A stretch of DNA of 34,619 nucleotides from an uncultured beta proteobacterium (GCA_903837335.1 CAILUH010000245.1:1-34619); one strand, 5' to 3'. Positions 23,364-33,053 are shown, counted from the stretch's first letter. Program-made: numbers and translations. The notes: generated from the letters alone by a model not told the origin.

Positions 23364-23929
23364 TGAGCACAGAAAATTTGACCGTAAACTCCGTAGCGCA
23401 ATTAGCCCAGTTATTAGGCTCACAACTAAGCCAACATAGTTGGAGCGTAGCGCTTGCGGAATCATGTACAGGTGGCCTGGTGTGCGCTAGTCTCACTGAA
23501 ATTGCGGGGTCAAGCGCCTGGTTTGAGCGGGGTTACATTACCTATAGTAATCAAGCCAAGAGTGAGTGTCTTGGTGTAAGTGCTGAACTCATTGGTTCAT
23601 TTGGCGCAGTAAGCGAAGAGGTAGCCAAAGCAATGGCAGAAGGTGCTCTAAAAAATAGTGCGAGCAACCTAGCAATTGCGATTACGGGTATCGCTGGACC
23701 AACAGGAGGTAGTCCCGAAAAGCCAGTCGGTACAGTTTGTTTTGCTTGGGCATTTACGCAGCTAGCAAACAATTTACAGTCGCCGGCACTAGTAAAAGTA
23801 AACACCCAACATTTTGCTGGCGATCGAGCGGCCGTGCGAACGCAAGCTTGCGCCTTTGCCCTCCAAGGTGCACTGGCTTTAATTCATCCAACCTTTACGG
23901 CGGAAATACCACAGCGGAATGATGGCTGA
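23360..23929 (+). CDS. pncC: CinA C-terminal domain/nicotinamide-nucleotide amidohydrolase PncC
   Basis: SVALAESCTGGLVCASLTEIAGSSAWFERGYITYSNQAK, AITGIAGPTGGSPEKPVGTVCFAWA. 4-nt overlap with pgpA (ATGA). Confidence 0.95.
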   Translation: MMSTENLTVNSVAQLAQLLGSQLSQHSWSVALAESCTGGLVCASLTEIAGSSAWFERGYITYSNQAKSECLGVSAELIGSFGAVSEEVAKAMAEGALKNSASNLAIAITGIAGPTGGSPEKPVGTVCFAWAFTQLANNLQSPALVKVNTQHFAGDRAAVRTQACAFALQGALALIHPTFTAEIPQRNDG

Positions 23930-24844
23930 AATCACCATGATGCCAATCGCCATGGGATAACCGAGTTCCCACTGCAGTTCAGGCATAAAACGGTAGTTCA
24001 TTCCCCAAATACTGGCCAATAAAGTGGGTGGCATTAAGGCCACGGAAACCACCGAGAAGATTTTAATAATTTTGCTTTGGTTCAAATTAATAAAACCAAC
24101 CGTTGCATCCATTAAGAAGTTAATTTTATCGAATAAGAAAGCCGTATGATTTTCTAATGAGTCAATATCACGCAAAATTTGACGGGCTTCTTCTTGTTGT
24201 TCATCAGATAGTAATTTGCTACGCATGAGAAAAGATAGAGCGCGTCGCGTATCCATGACATTGCGCCGAATACGACCATTGGTATCTTCTTCTTTCGCAA
24301 TGGTTTCGAGGACATCGGCAGCATCCGCATCGGTTATGTCGTCAGATAAAACCTGTTTGCCGGCAAGTTCTAGATTTTCATAGACTTCCTCTAAAGCATC
24401 GGCAGAGTATTCGGCATCGGTGGAATACAAGTCTAATAAAACATCTTTTGCATTACTGACCGAGCCTGGACGTAAGCGGGCCCGCAGCCGCACTAAGCGG
24501 AAAACCGGCAAATCTTCATCATGGATCGAAAACAGGACATTTTTTGTGAGCACAAAAGCAACCCGGACGTTACGCGAGGTTTCGTCTTCATCTAACAAGA
24601 AGTCGGTACGAATATGCATATGGCCATCATCTGCCTCAAAATATCGTGCAGATGCCTCCAGGTCACCCAAATCATCGAGCTCTGGCAGAAGCACATCAAA
24701 GGCCTCTTTAATCCAGATCAGCTCTTCCTCTTCGGGGTCAACCACATCAATCCAAATGGGATTAACGTGCTGGAGTAGTTCATTGCGATCTTCGACTTGC
24801 TCTTGAGAGAGTCGACCGTTTTGCAGGACGAACAAGTTGATCAT
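23879..24844 (-). CDS. corA: Magnesium/cobalt transporter CorA
   Basis: C-terminal LLASIWGMNYRFMPELQWELGYPMAIGIMVISAIIPLWYFRRKGW carries the YGMN-type motif (here WGMN) and two TM helices. AGGAG Shine-Dalgarno. Confidence 0.95.
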   Translation of the reverse strand: MINLFVLQNGRLSQEQVEDRNELLQHVNPIWIDVVDPEEEELIWIKEAFDVLLPELDDLGDLEASARYFEADDGHMHIRTDFLLDEDETSRNVRVAFVLTKNVLFSIHDEDLPVFRLVRLRARLRPGSVSNAKDVLLDLYSTDAEYSADALEEVYENLELAGKQVLSDDITDADAADVLETIAKEEDTNGRIRRNVMDTRRALSFLMRSKLLSDEQQEEARQILRDIDSLENHTAFLFDKINFLMDATVGFINLNQSKIIKIFSVVSVALMPPTLLASIWGMNYRFMPELQWELGYPMAIGIMVISAIIPLWYFRRKGWMN

Positions 24845-24916
24845 GGTGAACTCCTAAGGAATGCGCTAGTTTATCCTATGAGCTATGACAAATTCTCCAA
24901 ATGAATCATCTTCTTT

Positions 24917-25789
24917 ATGAAATCAAATTCAGTCAGCTTTATAGAGCAAATTGAGGCGGCCTGGGCGGCACAGGAAAGCCTGCTGTGCGTAGGCTTTGAC
25001 CCCGATCCAAAGCGCTTACCCGCTTGCCTAGTGGGCCAAAACGACGCAACCTTTACTTTTTGCAAAGAAATAGCCGATGCAACCGCCGATGTAGTTTGCG
25101 CCTTTAAGCCCCAGTTTGCCTACTTTGCCGCCCAAGGGGCTGAGCCGCAACTGGAAAAGTTGCTGCATTACTTGAAAAAAACCTATCCCCATATCCCCAT
25201 CATTCTCGACTCTAAAAGGGGCGATATCGGCAGCACTGCTGAACAATATGCAATTGAGACCTTTGAGCGCTACGGAGCTGATGCAGTCACGGTGAGCCCC
25301 TACTTAGGTCAAGACTCAGTTGAAGCCTATTTGCGCTATTCGGGCAAAGGGGTAATTATTTTATGTCGCACCTCCAATCCAGGGAGTGCCGACTTGCAAG
25401 CCTTACCCGTCATGAATAAAACCGGGGCTGAACCCCTTTATTTACATGTGGCTCGCTTAGCAAGCCAAGAGTGGAATACTTCGGGACAAGTTGGCTTAGT
25501 AGTAGGCGCGACCTTTCCGGAAGAAATTACCCGGGTACGTGCCATCGTCGGCAATATGCCCCTGCTAATTCCTGGTATTGGCGCCCAAGGCGGTGATATT
25601 GAGGTCACTGTAAAAGCAGGGCAGATTTCCGGCCAGCCCGGCACAGGCATGATCATTAATTCATCGCGGGCCATTTTGTATGCCAGCGCTGGCGCTGATT
25701 TTGCTAACGCAGCCCGAACAGCCGCGCTCAATACTCGCGATGCAATTAGGGTCGCGGTAGCACAATGTGATCCATATTCTCCAAAATAA
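24917..25789 (+). CDS. pyrF: Orotidine-5'-phosphate decarboxylase (type 2)
   Basis: [75 protein letters not shown]. Confidence 0.97.
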   Translation: MKSNSVSFIEQIEAAWAAQESLLCVGFDPDPKRLPACLVGQNDATFTFCKEIADATADVVCAFKPQFAYFAAQGAEPQLEKLLHYLKKTYPHIPIILDSKRGDIGSTAEQYAIETFERYGADAVTVSPYLGQDSVEAYLRYSGKGVIILCRTSNPGSADLQALPVMNKTGAEPLYLHVARLASQEWNTSGQVGLVVGATFPEEITRVRAIVGNMPLLIPGIGAQGGDIEVTVKAGQISGQPGTGMIINSSRAILYASAGADFANAARTAALNTRDAIRVAVAQCDPYSPK

Positions 25790-26462
25790 AAGCCTGCCTC
25801 GTTGGAAAATGAATGCTCGCCTTACGGCAATATTTAACTTTATCGAAGCATTTCGGCGCAGGTAATGCGGCTGCCAAAGCAGCTGCCTGATCCCGACTTA
25901 AAGCTGCTGGGGTGGTGACAAAATAATGCTTGGCAGCAGCGTCCACGCCAAAAATACCTTCACCCCACTCGACCGCGTTCATATAGATTTCAAACAAACG
26001 CTGCTTCGATAAAATAAGCTCTAACAGGCCTGTAATGACTAATTCTTGGGCTTTGCGGAAATAATTTTTCTCTGCTGATAAAAATAAATTTTTTGCTAGC
26101 TGTTGCGTAATGGTCGAGCCACCACGGACAGGCTGAGTCCCTTTTTGCTGGTTACGTTCCCAGGCTTTTTGCATATCCTCTAGGCGTACGCCATGATGTT
26201 GAAAAAAAATATCGTCCTCGCTCACCAAAATAGCACGCTTTAAATTACTGCCTATTTTTTGATACGGTGTCCAACTAGATTCAATTGCGCAAGACCAATG
26301 CCAAGTGCATAAGCGCCAACGTTCTGCACGCTCAAACGCTGTGGAGCTCGGCGCAATTACTGACCACAATGCAATTTGAATCACAAAATAGATTTGCATA
26401 GCCACAATGCCAAAAAGCATGCACTTCAAAAAATAACTGGGGTAGGTTTTAAGCCAAAGCAT
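25746..26462 (-). CDS. mtgA: Monofunctional biosynthetic peptidoglycan transglycosylase
   Basis: [96 protein letters not shown] (GT51). Confidence 0.97.
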   Translation of the reverse strand: MLWLKTYPSYFLKCMLFGIVAMQIYFVIQIALWSVIAPSSTAFERAERWRLCTWHWSCAIESSWTPYQKIGSNLKRAILVSEDDIFFQHHGVRLEDMQKAWERNQQKGTQPVRGGSTITQQLAKNLFLSAEKNYFRKAQELVITGLLELILSKQRLFEIYMNAVEWGEGIFGVDAAAKHYFVTTPAALSRDQAAALAAALPAPKCFDKVKYCRKASIHFPTRQAFILENMDHIVLPRP

Positions 26463-27366
26463 GACGTAATTCAGCCAACACTTGACGCGGATTAATTACG
26501 CTACTTAAGGTTGCGCCACGCCAAATTATAAAAGCGGCGGCGGCTTGTTCTACCAACATACCGAGCCCGTCACTCACGCGTGACCCATGTTGTAGGGCCT
26601 GCTGCATAAAGGGCGTCGGCTTGCCATAAACCAAATCATAGGCAAAAGTACGTGGCTGAAAAAGCTGCGCGGCGAGGTGATTGCTAAGAGGGGAAAGAAC
26701 ATCTAAGCTTGCCGCGGTAGCATTAATCACTAAATCAAATTGACTGAGCGTGCCTGAGCTTGCTTGAGTCTCTAGGTCTGCGCTTGATTCTGCGCGCAAT
26801 GTAGCTCCCACCGACTGGGCAAGTTCTTCAAATAGGATGGCTAACTGCTGGGCTTTGCCCAGAGAGCGATTAGCAACCATCACGGCTACTGGACATTCAG
26901 CAAGTAAAGGGCCAATAATCCCGCGTGCTGCACCCCCAGCCCCCAATATCAAAATCTTCATTCCCTTTAAGGCAATTCCTTGCGCAACTAAATCGCGCAC
27001 TAAACCTAAGCCATCGGTGTTATCGCCGTAAATTTGACCCCCGTCTTGCCATAAGGTATTGACGGCACCCGCCAGTTGCGCCCGCGTAGTAAGTTGCTTA
27101 GCAAATGCACAAGCCTCTAATTTAAATGGCACGGTCACACTCAGACCTTGACCACCCTGCTGAAAAAAGGTTTGCACGTGAAGATGAAATTGGTCTAGAG
27201 ATGGTTGTATACGGCCGTAATACATCGCCTGTGCTGTTTGCTCAGCATATCGTTGGTGAATCCAAGGTGATTGACTATGACCAATAGGGTTACCTACTAC
27301 GGCATAGCATGCTTTACCTAAAATAGTTGCTGGTTCAACTTGATCGAAAAAAAGTTTAGTGTCCAT
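26449..27366 (-). CDS. aroE: Shikimate dehydrogenase
   Basis: YAVVGNPIGHSQSPWIHQRYAEQT, LSVTVPFKLEA, GAVNTL, GDNTDGLGLVRDL, ILGAGGAARGI, GLGMLVEQAAAAF. Confidence 0.97.
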   Translation of the reverse strand: MDTKLFFDQVEPATILGKACYAVVGNPIGHSQSPWIHQRYAEQTAQAMYYGRIQPSLDQFHLHVQTFFQQGGQGLSVTVPFKLEACAFAKQLTTRAQLAGAVNTLWQDGGQIYGDNTDGLGLVRDLVAQGIALKGMKILILGAGGAARGIIGPLLAECPVAVMVANRSLGKAQQLAILFEELAQSVGATLRAESSADLETQASSGTLSQFDLVINATAASLDVLSPLSNHLAAQLFQPRTFAYDLVYGKPTPFMQQALQHGSRVSDGLGMLVEQAAAAFIIWRGATLSSVINPRQVLAELRHALA

Positions 27367-27375
27367 AGCGCTAGT

Positions 27376-28269
27376 TTACCGATGCAATTCCAAGCGGTTA
27401 CTTCCGGGTGAACTAGCATCACGGGTAAATTCAAAAGTAGCCACCATATCTAAGACCTCTAATTGCCTGCGCATCTCCAACGGAAATGGGCCAAAAGGTG
27501 CGGCGGCACGCACAATTGCGACCGCTTGACGATCTAACTCGGCAATGCCTGAGGAGCGACTAATTTCAATGCCGAATGAACTGGGTTTTACAGCCAGTAA
27601 ATTGCCAGTGCTATCGACACTGATTAATAAAATGAGACTACCGTAAATTGGCCGGCCATTTGCACGGGGAAAAAAAGTACTGCCATACGCTTCAATTTTT
27701 TTGCGCATCGCATCGTAATATTGCGCAAACACAACTGCCTTTGCATTGCTCGCCGTCAAGATTGTGCGGCGCGATGATTGCCCTGCTTGATTCTGTAAAC
27801 GCTGTGCTAATTCAGTCTCTAAAGCATTGAATTGCGGTTTTGTAGTTTGCACCTCACCACTGAGCCTAACGCCCGATTGTTTTTGCTGAGCATCAAGTTG
27901 GGCCAGCATCTTTTTTTGCTGCTTTTCTAATACCTCCAGCTGCGCTTCTATTCCTAAACGAGCGCGGTGCATAGCGCTTGCATTTTGCGGGCTTGCAGCG
28001 CCACTCCCCTGCAAGTCAGCTTGGGCTAATTGAGTGGCCTTCTTAGGGGCGCTTGGACTGTTGGCATTTACCAAAATCACGCTTAAGGCCGTATTCAAGC
28101 GCCGCTTTTGCGACTCTTGCCAACCCCAGCGAAAGGACAAAAAAATTGCGTGCAGCGCAATTGACGCAATTAAAGCGCACCAAATAGGGTGTCTTAAACA
28201 GGCGTGCTTAAACCTGAAGCGAAAAGCATTTTGTTGCCCAGTAAAATCATGGGTTTGAAGTTTCGTCAT
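27376..28269 (-). CDS. TonB C-terminal-domain protein (energy-transducer TonB-like)
   Basis: N-terminal TM (IALHAIFLSFRWGW), coiled/Q-rich middle, C-terminal GSLILLISVDSTGNLLAVKPSSFGIEISRSSGIAELDRQAVAIVRAAAPFGPFP. Start overlaps RNB stop by 23 bp. Confidence 0.8.
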   Translation of the reverse strand: MTKLQTHDFTGQQNAFRFRFKHACLRHPIWCALIASIALHAIFLSFRWGWQESQKRRLNTALSVILVNANSPSAPKKATQLAQADLQGSGAASPQNASAMHRARLGIEAQLEVLEKQQKKMLAQLDAQQKQSGVRLSGEVQTTKPQFNALETELAQRLQNQAGQSSRRTILTASNAKAVVFAQYYDAMRKKIEAYGSTFFPRANGRPIYGSLILLISVDSTGNLLAVKPSSFGIEISRSSGIAELDRQAVAIVRAAAPFGPFPLEMRRQLEVLDMVATFEFTRDASSPGSNRLELHR

Positions 28270-30289
28270 TAATCTCGGGTATTACGTCAGTAACTGCACT
28301 TACAGCTGCTGCATCTGCCAAAGCCTCAATTTCCTTCACACGCGAACTAGCCGTGAGTTGTAATAAATCGACTGCCATAACCTCAATGATGGCACGCGTT
28401 AGGCGTCCATGAGATGTCAACTCAGGAATAGGTAAGTGCAGGGGAATGAATTCAGCTCTTGCCATACCTTCTTTTAAATGCCGTACGGTAATTTCAGTCG
28501 GCAGATTATTTTGTAGCAACCAACGTAAGCACCAATATTTTTCAAGGCGATCTTGGTATTCTGCATAGGCCTGATAGCAAGCTTCAAAGTCGGCTGCGAT
28601 ACCCATCAGATTCGCATCGCGCGGCGGAAAAGGGGCAACTATTTTTGCTGTTATTCCATGGCGAATAATGGCGAGTAATTGCCATTGATTAACCAAATCG
28701 GTATAGCGGCGTAAGGGGGAAGTACACCAAGCGTAATACTCCAGACCCAAGCCCTCGTGGGGAGCAGGCGTAGTCTGCATGCGCGTACGTAAAGGCCCCC
28801 AACCTTTTTGCGTTCTAAATAATCCTGGCAGACCATGCTCAGCAATTAAGCGCCCCCAAGTGCTATTGCAGTAAATCATCCATTCAGCGACGACCGTATC
28901 CAATACCGAACCCCGCTGCCGAGGAATAATTTCAATCTGCTCTGCTCCTGCATCACCTTTAATTTCGAAGAGAAAATCGCGTGCTAATGCGCCTGGCTCT
29001 GCTGGCCCCAGTGTTTCAGCCCTCAGGCCATTCTCAACCCGTTGGGCTTGACGCTGGGCGTGGAATAGTTTTGCAGTCCGCCATAACACCCCTATTTCCA
29101 TTTGAAATGGATTGGCCAAGGTGCCTTCCTTAATTGCGTCGTCTTCAAGCACTTCTGCACTTACCAGTTGCTCTAGAGCCTCCAAACGTAAATTCGCTGC
29201 GATGGGCACTAATTCAATCGCCGAGTGTGGACGCTCGCCGGTTAATTTGCCCTCTGTATCAACTTCTACATATAAGGAAACAGCTGGCCGAGAAGAGCCA
29301 GCATCAAGTGAAAACTGCTGAATCAGGTCGGGTGGCAACATAGTAATTTTGTCACCAGGGAAATATACCGTCGACATACGGGTGCGCGCAATTTGATCGA
29401 AAGCATCATCGCGCTGAATTACTAATGCCGGGGCAGCGATATGAATACCAATCCGATACCCACCACCGGGAATAGCGCTCACTGAAAAAGCATCGTCAAT
29501 TTCAGTGGTACTGGCATCGTCAATTGAAAATGCCTTAACTGCGGCCTGCGGTAAATTTGCAAGGGCTGCTTGAAAGGTATCTGCATCAATACTTTGGCCA
29601 CTATTATGCTTAGCGCCATGGGGAAAATGATGATGCAAAAACATCCCCTGGTGATAATGCAAAGGCGATTCGAGCGCGCCACAGCGCATAAATAATTGCG
29701 CAGGTGATTCGCCAGCGATGGCGCAAGCTGCTAAAACCGCCTTATATGCCAAGCTATTTTTGTCTGGAGTAAAAAGTAAGTGATTGACTTGATTGCGCAA
29801 GGCCGGCGGGAAAATACCTGCGACTAATTCATCTGCCCAGCATGCTTGTTGCGCTAATTCTGTTTTTTTACGTTCAATTGCTGCTAAACCTGCCTGTAGT
29901 TGCTCGAGTGGCGCACGAAGAAAACGGCCTCGACCCTTGCGCCGAAAATAAATCGGCGCGCCCTGCAAAGCGATGGCTAAAGCAATTTTTTGACTTACTG
30001 CAACGGTGTTGCCAAAATACTCCATTGCTAATTCAGTAAAGATAAATTCTTCTGTGGGGGCACAATCCCAGAGTAACTGCAAATCGATTTCCTGGGCCGC
30101 GACAGCCGCCTCATCGATTGCAATTTGGGCGCTAGGTTGCTCAAACCGCAACCAAACTTCTTTGGCCTTAAGCTTGAGTTGTTTGCCAGAAAGGCTGGTC
30201 ACTAACCAAGACTCGCTTTCGCCTACACCTGTAGAAGATATTACAGTTGCGGCGCGAATTTCGCCGCTTTCTTCATATACAAGTTGCAT
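28247..30289 (-). CDS. RNB-domain exoribonuclease (RNase II/R family)
   Basis: AFSIDDASTTEIDDAFSVSAIPGGGYRIGIHIAAPALV...ARTRMSTVYFPGDKITMLPPDLIQQFSLDAG and YYAWCTSPLRRYTDLVNQWQLLA. Confidence 0.93.
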   Translation of the reverse strand: MQLVYEESGEIRAATVISSTGVGESESWLVTSLSGKQLKLKAKEVWLRFEQPSAQIAIDEAAVAAQEIDLQLLWDCAPTEEFIFTELAMEYFGNTVAVSQKIALAIALQGAPIYFRRKGRGRFLRAPLEQLQAGLAAIERKKTELAQQACWADELVAGIFPPALRNQVNHLLFTPDKNSLAYKAVLAACAIAGESPAQLFMRCGALESPLHYHQGMFLHHHFPHGAKHNSGQSIDADTFQAALANLPQAAVKAFSIDDASTTEIDDAFSVSAIPGGGYRIGIHIAAPALVIQRDDAFDQIARTRMSTVYFPGDKITMLPPDLIQQFSLDAGSSRPAVSLYVEVDTEGKLTGERPHSAIELVPIAANLRLEALEQLVSAEVLEDDAIKEGTLANPFQMEIGVLWRTAKLFHAQRQAQRVENGLRAETLGPAEPGALARDFLFEIKGDAGAEQIEIIPRQRGSVLDTVVAEWMIYCNSTWGRLIAEHGLPGLFRTQKGWGPLRTRMQTTPAPHEGLGLEYYAWCTSPLRRYTDLVNQWQLLAIIRHGITAKIVAPFPPRDANLMGIAADFEACYQAYAEYQDRLEKYWCLRWLLQNNLPTEITVRHLKEGMARAEFIPLHLPIPELTSHGRLTRAIIEVMAVDLLQLTASSRVKEIEALADAAAVSAVTDVIPEINDETSNP

Positions 30290-30291
30290 AC

Positions 30292-31026
30292 TTAAAGTGA
30301 AATTCCGCCGCTAGCTTCGAGCGCAACACCATTGACGTAACTCGCTTCATCGCTGGCCAGAAATAAATAAATATTGGCCATTTCTGCTGGTGTACCTAAG
30401 CGCCCTAACCAGCATCGCCTTTCAATATCGGCCAAGATAGAGCTTGGCATGGCCTTGACCATTTCGGTAGCAATAAAACCAGGGCAAACCGCATTGACTC
30501 GAATACCTTTGGGGCCTAATTCACGCGCCCAGGTTTTAGTAAACCCAATCACCCCAAACTTCGAAGCAGAATAATTGGTTTGACCAAAATTACCATACAA
30601 GCCAACCACGCTGGAAGCATTCACGATGGCCCCTTTACCAGCCTCTAGCATATGTGGCGCAACGAGTTGGGTGCAATTAAATACCCCCTTTAAGTTGACG
30701 TCGATGACGGCATCAAATTGGGCTTCAGTCATTTTGATCAGGCGCGCGTCTTGGGTAATACCTGCGTTATTAATTAAAATGTCAATGCGCCCATGGCGCT
30801 GCATAATCATCTCAATTGCCGCTTGAATAGAAACACGATCAGTCACATTAATTGCATAAGCTTCGGCGCCTGGCAAACTAGCGGCAGTCTTTTGTACTGC
30901 CTCTAGATTCACGTCTGCCAACATCACTTTGGCTCCTTCTGCAGCGAAGCGTTGGGCAGTTGCTAAACCAATACCTTTTGCTCCACCAGTAATGATGGCT
31001 ACTTTATCGTGCAAGCGTTGCTCCAT
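30292..31026 (-). CDS. fabG: FabG-like 3-oxoacyl-ACP/acetoacetyl-CoA reductase (SDR family)
   Basis: [65 protein letters not shown] (S-YxxxK), [26 protein letters not shown] Shine-Dalgarno. Confidence 0.9.
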   Translation of the reverse strand: MEQRLHDKVAIITGGAKGIGLATAQRFAAEGAKVMLADVNLEAVQKTAASLPGAEAYAINVTDRVSIQAAIEMIMQRHGRIDILINNAGITQDARLIKMTEAQFDAVIDVNLKGVFNCTQLVAPHMLEAGKGAIVNASSVVGLYGNFGQTNYSASKFGVIGFTKTWARELGPKGIRVNAVCPGFIATEMVKAMPSSILADIERRCWLGRLGTPAEMANIYLFLASDEASYVNGVALEASGGISL

Positions 31027-31084
31027 ATGACCTATCCTTTTGGTTATTTCAATCGAGACTCAGAATAGCCTAACTCAGAGTGAA

Positions 31085-32482
31085 CTAAGTAAGCCGCTCT
31101 AAAATTTTCTGGTGTATTCCACCAAACCCGCCATTACTCATTACTAAAATATGGTCGCCTGATTTAGCTTCCGCTACAACTGCGGCAATCAGTTGCTCTA
31201 GGTCACTAAAAACCAAGGCTTTTGGTGCGCTTGCCCGAAGATTGAGTGGTGCCAATGCGCCTTCTAAATCCCAGCTGAGCGCGGCTTTACCGGCTGTAGC
31301 CTCGTAGGCAAAAACATGATTTGCCAAATTTAAGCTGGCTGGCAGCTGCGTTTTCATTACGCCTAATTTCATGGTGTTGGAGCGTGGCTCTAGTACGGCC
31401 AAAATACGTGCCTTACCCACCCGGCGGCGCAAGCCATCTAACGTAGTTGCAATTGCAGTTGGATGGTGGGCAAAATCATCGTACACCGTAATCTGGTTCT
31501 TGCTGCCGATGACTTCTAAACGCCGCTTAACATTTTGAAATGCACCCAAAGCAATTGCCGCATCACTGGGCTGAATACCAATATGATGCGCAGCCGCTAT
31601 TGCAGCTAAGGCATTCAGTTGATTATGTGTGCCCATCACACCTGAATCTTTGTCCCATTCAAGCAGTGCGACAGGGTGTCCTTGATGGAGGACCGTAAAT
31701 GCATCAGCAGCTTGAGGCACTAAGGACCAATGCGCATTTTTATCGCTGCCAAATCCCTCTACTGCCGACCAAACGCCACGCTGTAAAACTCGCTCTAATG
31801 CTGGCTCGCCGGCATTGACAATAATTAATCCAGTACTAGGGACAGTCCTCACTAAGTGATGAAATTGGTTTTCAATCGCCGCTAAGTCACTAAAAATATC
31901 AGCGTGATCAAATTCCAAATTATTGAGCAAGGCGGTGCGCGGACGGTAATGCACAAATTTACTGCGCTTATCAAAAAACGCCGTATCGTATTCGTCGGCC
32001 TCAATAACAAAATATTGGCCCGCCCCCAAGCGCGCTGACACTGAAAAATTAAGGGGCACCCCGCCAATTAAATAGCCTGGTTCCCGGCCGTTGCATTCTA
32101 ATATCCAGGCAAGCATGGCGGCAGTTGTGGTTTTACCGTGAGTCCCTGCTACCGCCAAGACATGATGCCCCGTTAGCACTTGCTCTCCCAACCATTGCGG
32201 ACCAGAGGTATAGGGCAGCCCCTGATCCATGATGGACTCCATCAGCGGGTTGCCGCGGGAAACCACATTACCAATCACAAATAAATCGGGCTTTGATTCA
32301 AGCCGCAATAATTGATCGGGGGAGTATCCTTCAATTAACTTGATCCCTTGGGCCTCTAGCTGTGAACTCATTGGCGGGTAGACATTAGCATCACACCCAG
32401 TGACTTGGTGTCCGCGCTGTCTAGCAATTGCAGCAATACCGCCCATAAAAGTACCGCAAATGCCTAAGATATGAATATGCAT
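31085..32482 (-). CDS. mpl: UDP-N-acetylmuramate:L-alanyl-gamma-D-glutamyl-meso-diaminopimelate ligase
   Basis: MHIHILGICGTFMGGIAAIARQRGHQVTGCDANVYPPMS, VAGTHGKTTTAAMLAWIL, EADEYDTAFFDKRSKFVHYRP, DDFAHHPTAI. Confidence 0.97.
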   Translation of the reverse strand: MHIHILGICGTFMGGIAAIARQRGHQVTGCDANVYPPMSSQLEAQGIKLIEGYSPDQLLRLESKPDLFVIGNVVSRGNPLMESIMDQGLPYTSGPQWLGEQVLTGHHVLAVAGTHGKTTTAAMLAWILECNGREPGYLIGGVPLNFSVSARLGAGQYFVIEADEYDTAFFDKRSKFVHYRPRTALLNNLEFDHADIFSDLAAIENQFHHLVRTVPSTGLIIVNAGEPALERVLQRGVWSAVEGFGSDKNAHWSLVPQAADAFTVLHQGHPVALLEWDKDSGVMGTHNQLNALAAIAAAHHIGIQPSDAAIALGAFQNVKRRLEVIGSKNQITVYDDFAHHPTAIATTLDGLRRRVGKARILAVLEPRSNTMKLGVMKTQLPASLNLANHVFAYEATAGKAALSWDLEGALAPLNLRASAPKALVFSDLEQLIAAVVAEAKSGDHILVMSNGGFGGIHQKILERLT

Positions 32483-32488
32483 TACTGA

Positions 32489-32494
32489 ATTTTA
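32489..32494 (-). promoter_or_regulatory. Putative -10 element of mpl (TAAAAT), 6 nt before ATG
   Basis: Minus strand TAAAAT-TCAGTA-ATG; mpl and tlpA starts are separated by 28 bp. Confidence 0.4.
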
Positions 32495-32510
32495 GCTAAG
32501 GAGTGTTAGT

Positions 32511-33050
32511 GTGAGTCAAAGAATGAATCGAAAACAATGGCTAAGTGTGGCGCTGATTGCCATTATTGCCCTTTTCGCCGGCATTGGAATTTCGCACTGG
32601 CTAGCTAAAAACCGCTTAAGTGGTGACCCGAGTGCGCAACAATTTTTTCAGCAGGAGTGGGTCAAGCCAGACGGACAAACATTAAACCCCGCGATTTGGC
32701 AAAATCGTTTGGTCCTCGTGAATTTTTGGGCCTCTTGGTGTCCACCTTGTGTTGCCGAAATGCCGGCCTTAGACCAACTGAGCAAGGACTTAACGTCAAA
32801 GCCAGTGATTTTTATTGGTGTTGGCATTGACTCGCCAAGCAATATCCGCGAATTTTTACTGAAAACCCCAGTTTCCTATCCCATTGTGATTGGCGGCCTG
32901 GAGGGCAGTCAAATTGGTAAGACTTTAGGTAATAGTCAAGGCGCACTGCCGTTTACTGTCATCATCGACGCAAAAGGACAGATCATCTACCGCAAATTAG
33001 GCAAGATAGATGCAGATGAGCTAAAAAACGTAATTTTAAAGGCTATTTAA
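32511..33050 (+). CDS. TlpA-like thiol:disulfide oxidoreductase (membrane-anchored thioredoxin fold)
   Basis: N-terminal hydrophobic anchor; LVLVNFWASWCPPCVAEMPALDQL (CPPC), FIGVGIDSPSNIREFLLKTPVSYPIVIGG, GALPFTVIIDAKGQI. GTG start with AAGGAG Shine-Dalgarno. Confidence 0.93.
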   Translation: MSQRMNRKQWLSVALIAIIALFAGIGISHWLAKNRLSGDPSAQQFFQQEWVKPDGQTLNPAIWQNRLVLVNFWASWCPPCVAEMPALDQLSKDLTSKPVIFIGVGIDSPSNIREFLLKTPVSYPIVIGGLEGSQIGKTLGNSQGALPFTVIIDAKGQIIYRKLGKIDADELKNVILKAI

Positions 33051-33053
33051 CAA

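Noticed and set aside
24420-24806. 128-aa Ser-rich plus-strand ORF opposite corA
   Set aside because: The Ser/Lys runs mirror Asp/Glu/Leu codons of corA on the other strand; not an independent protein.
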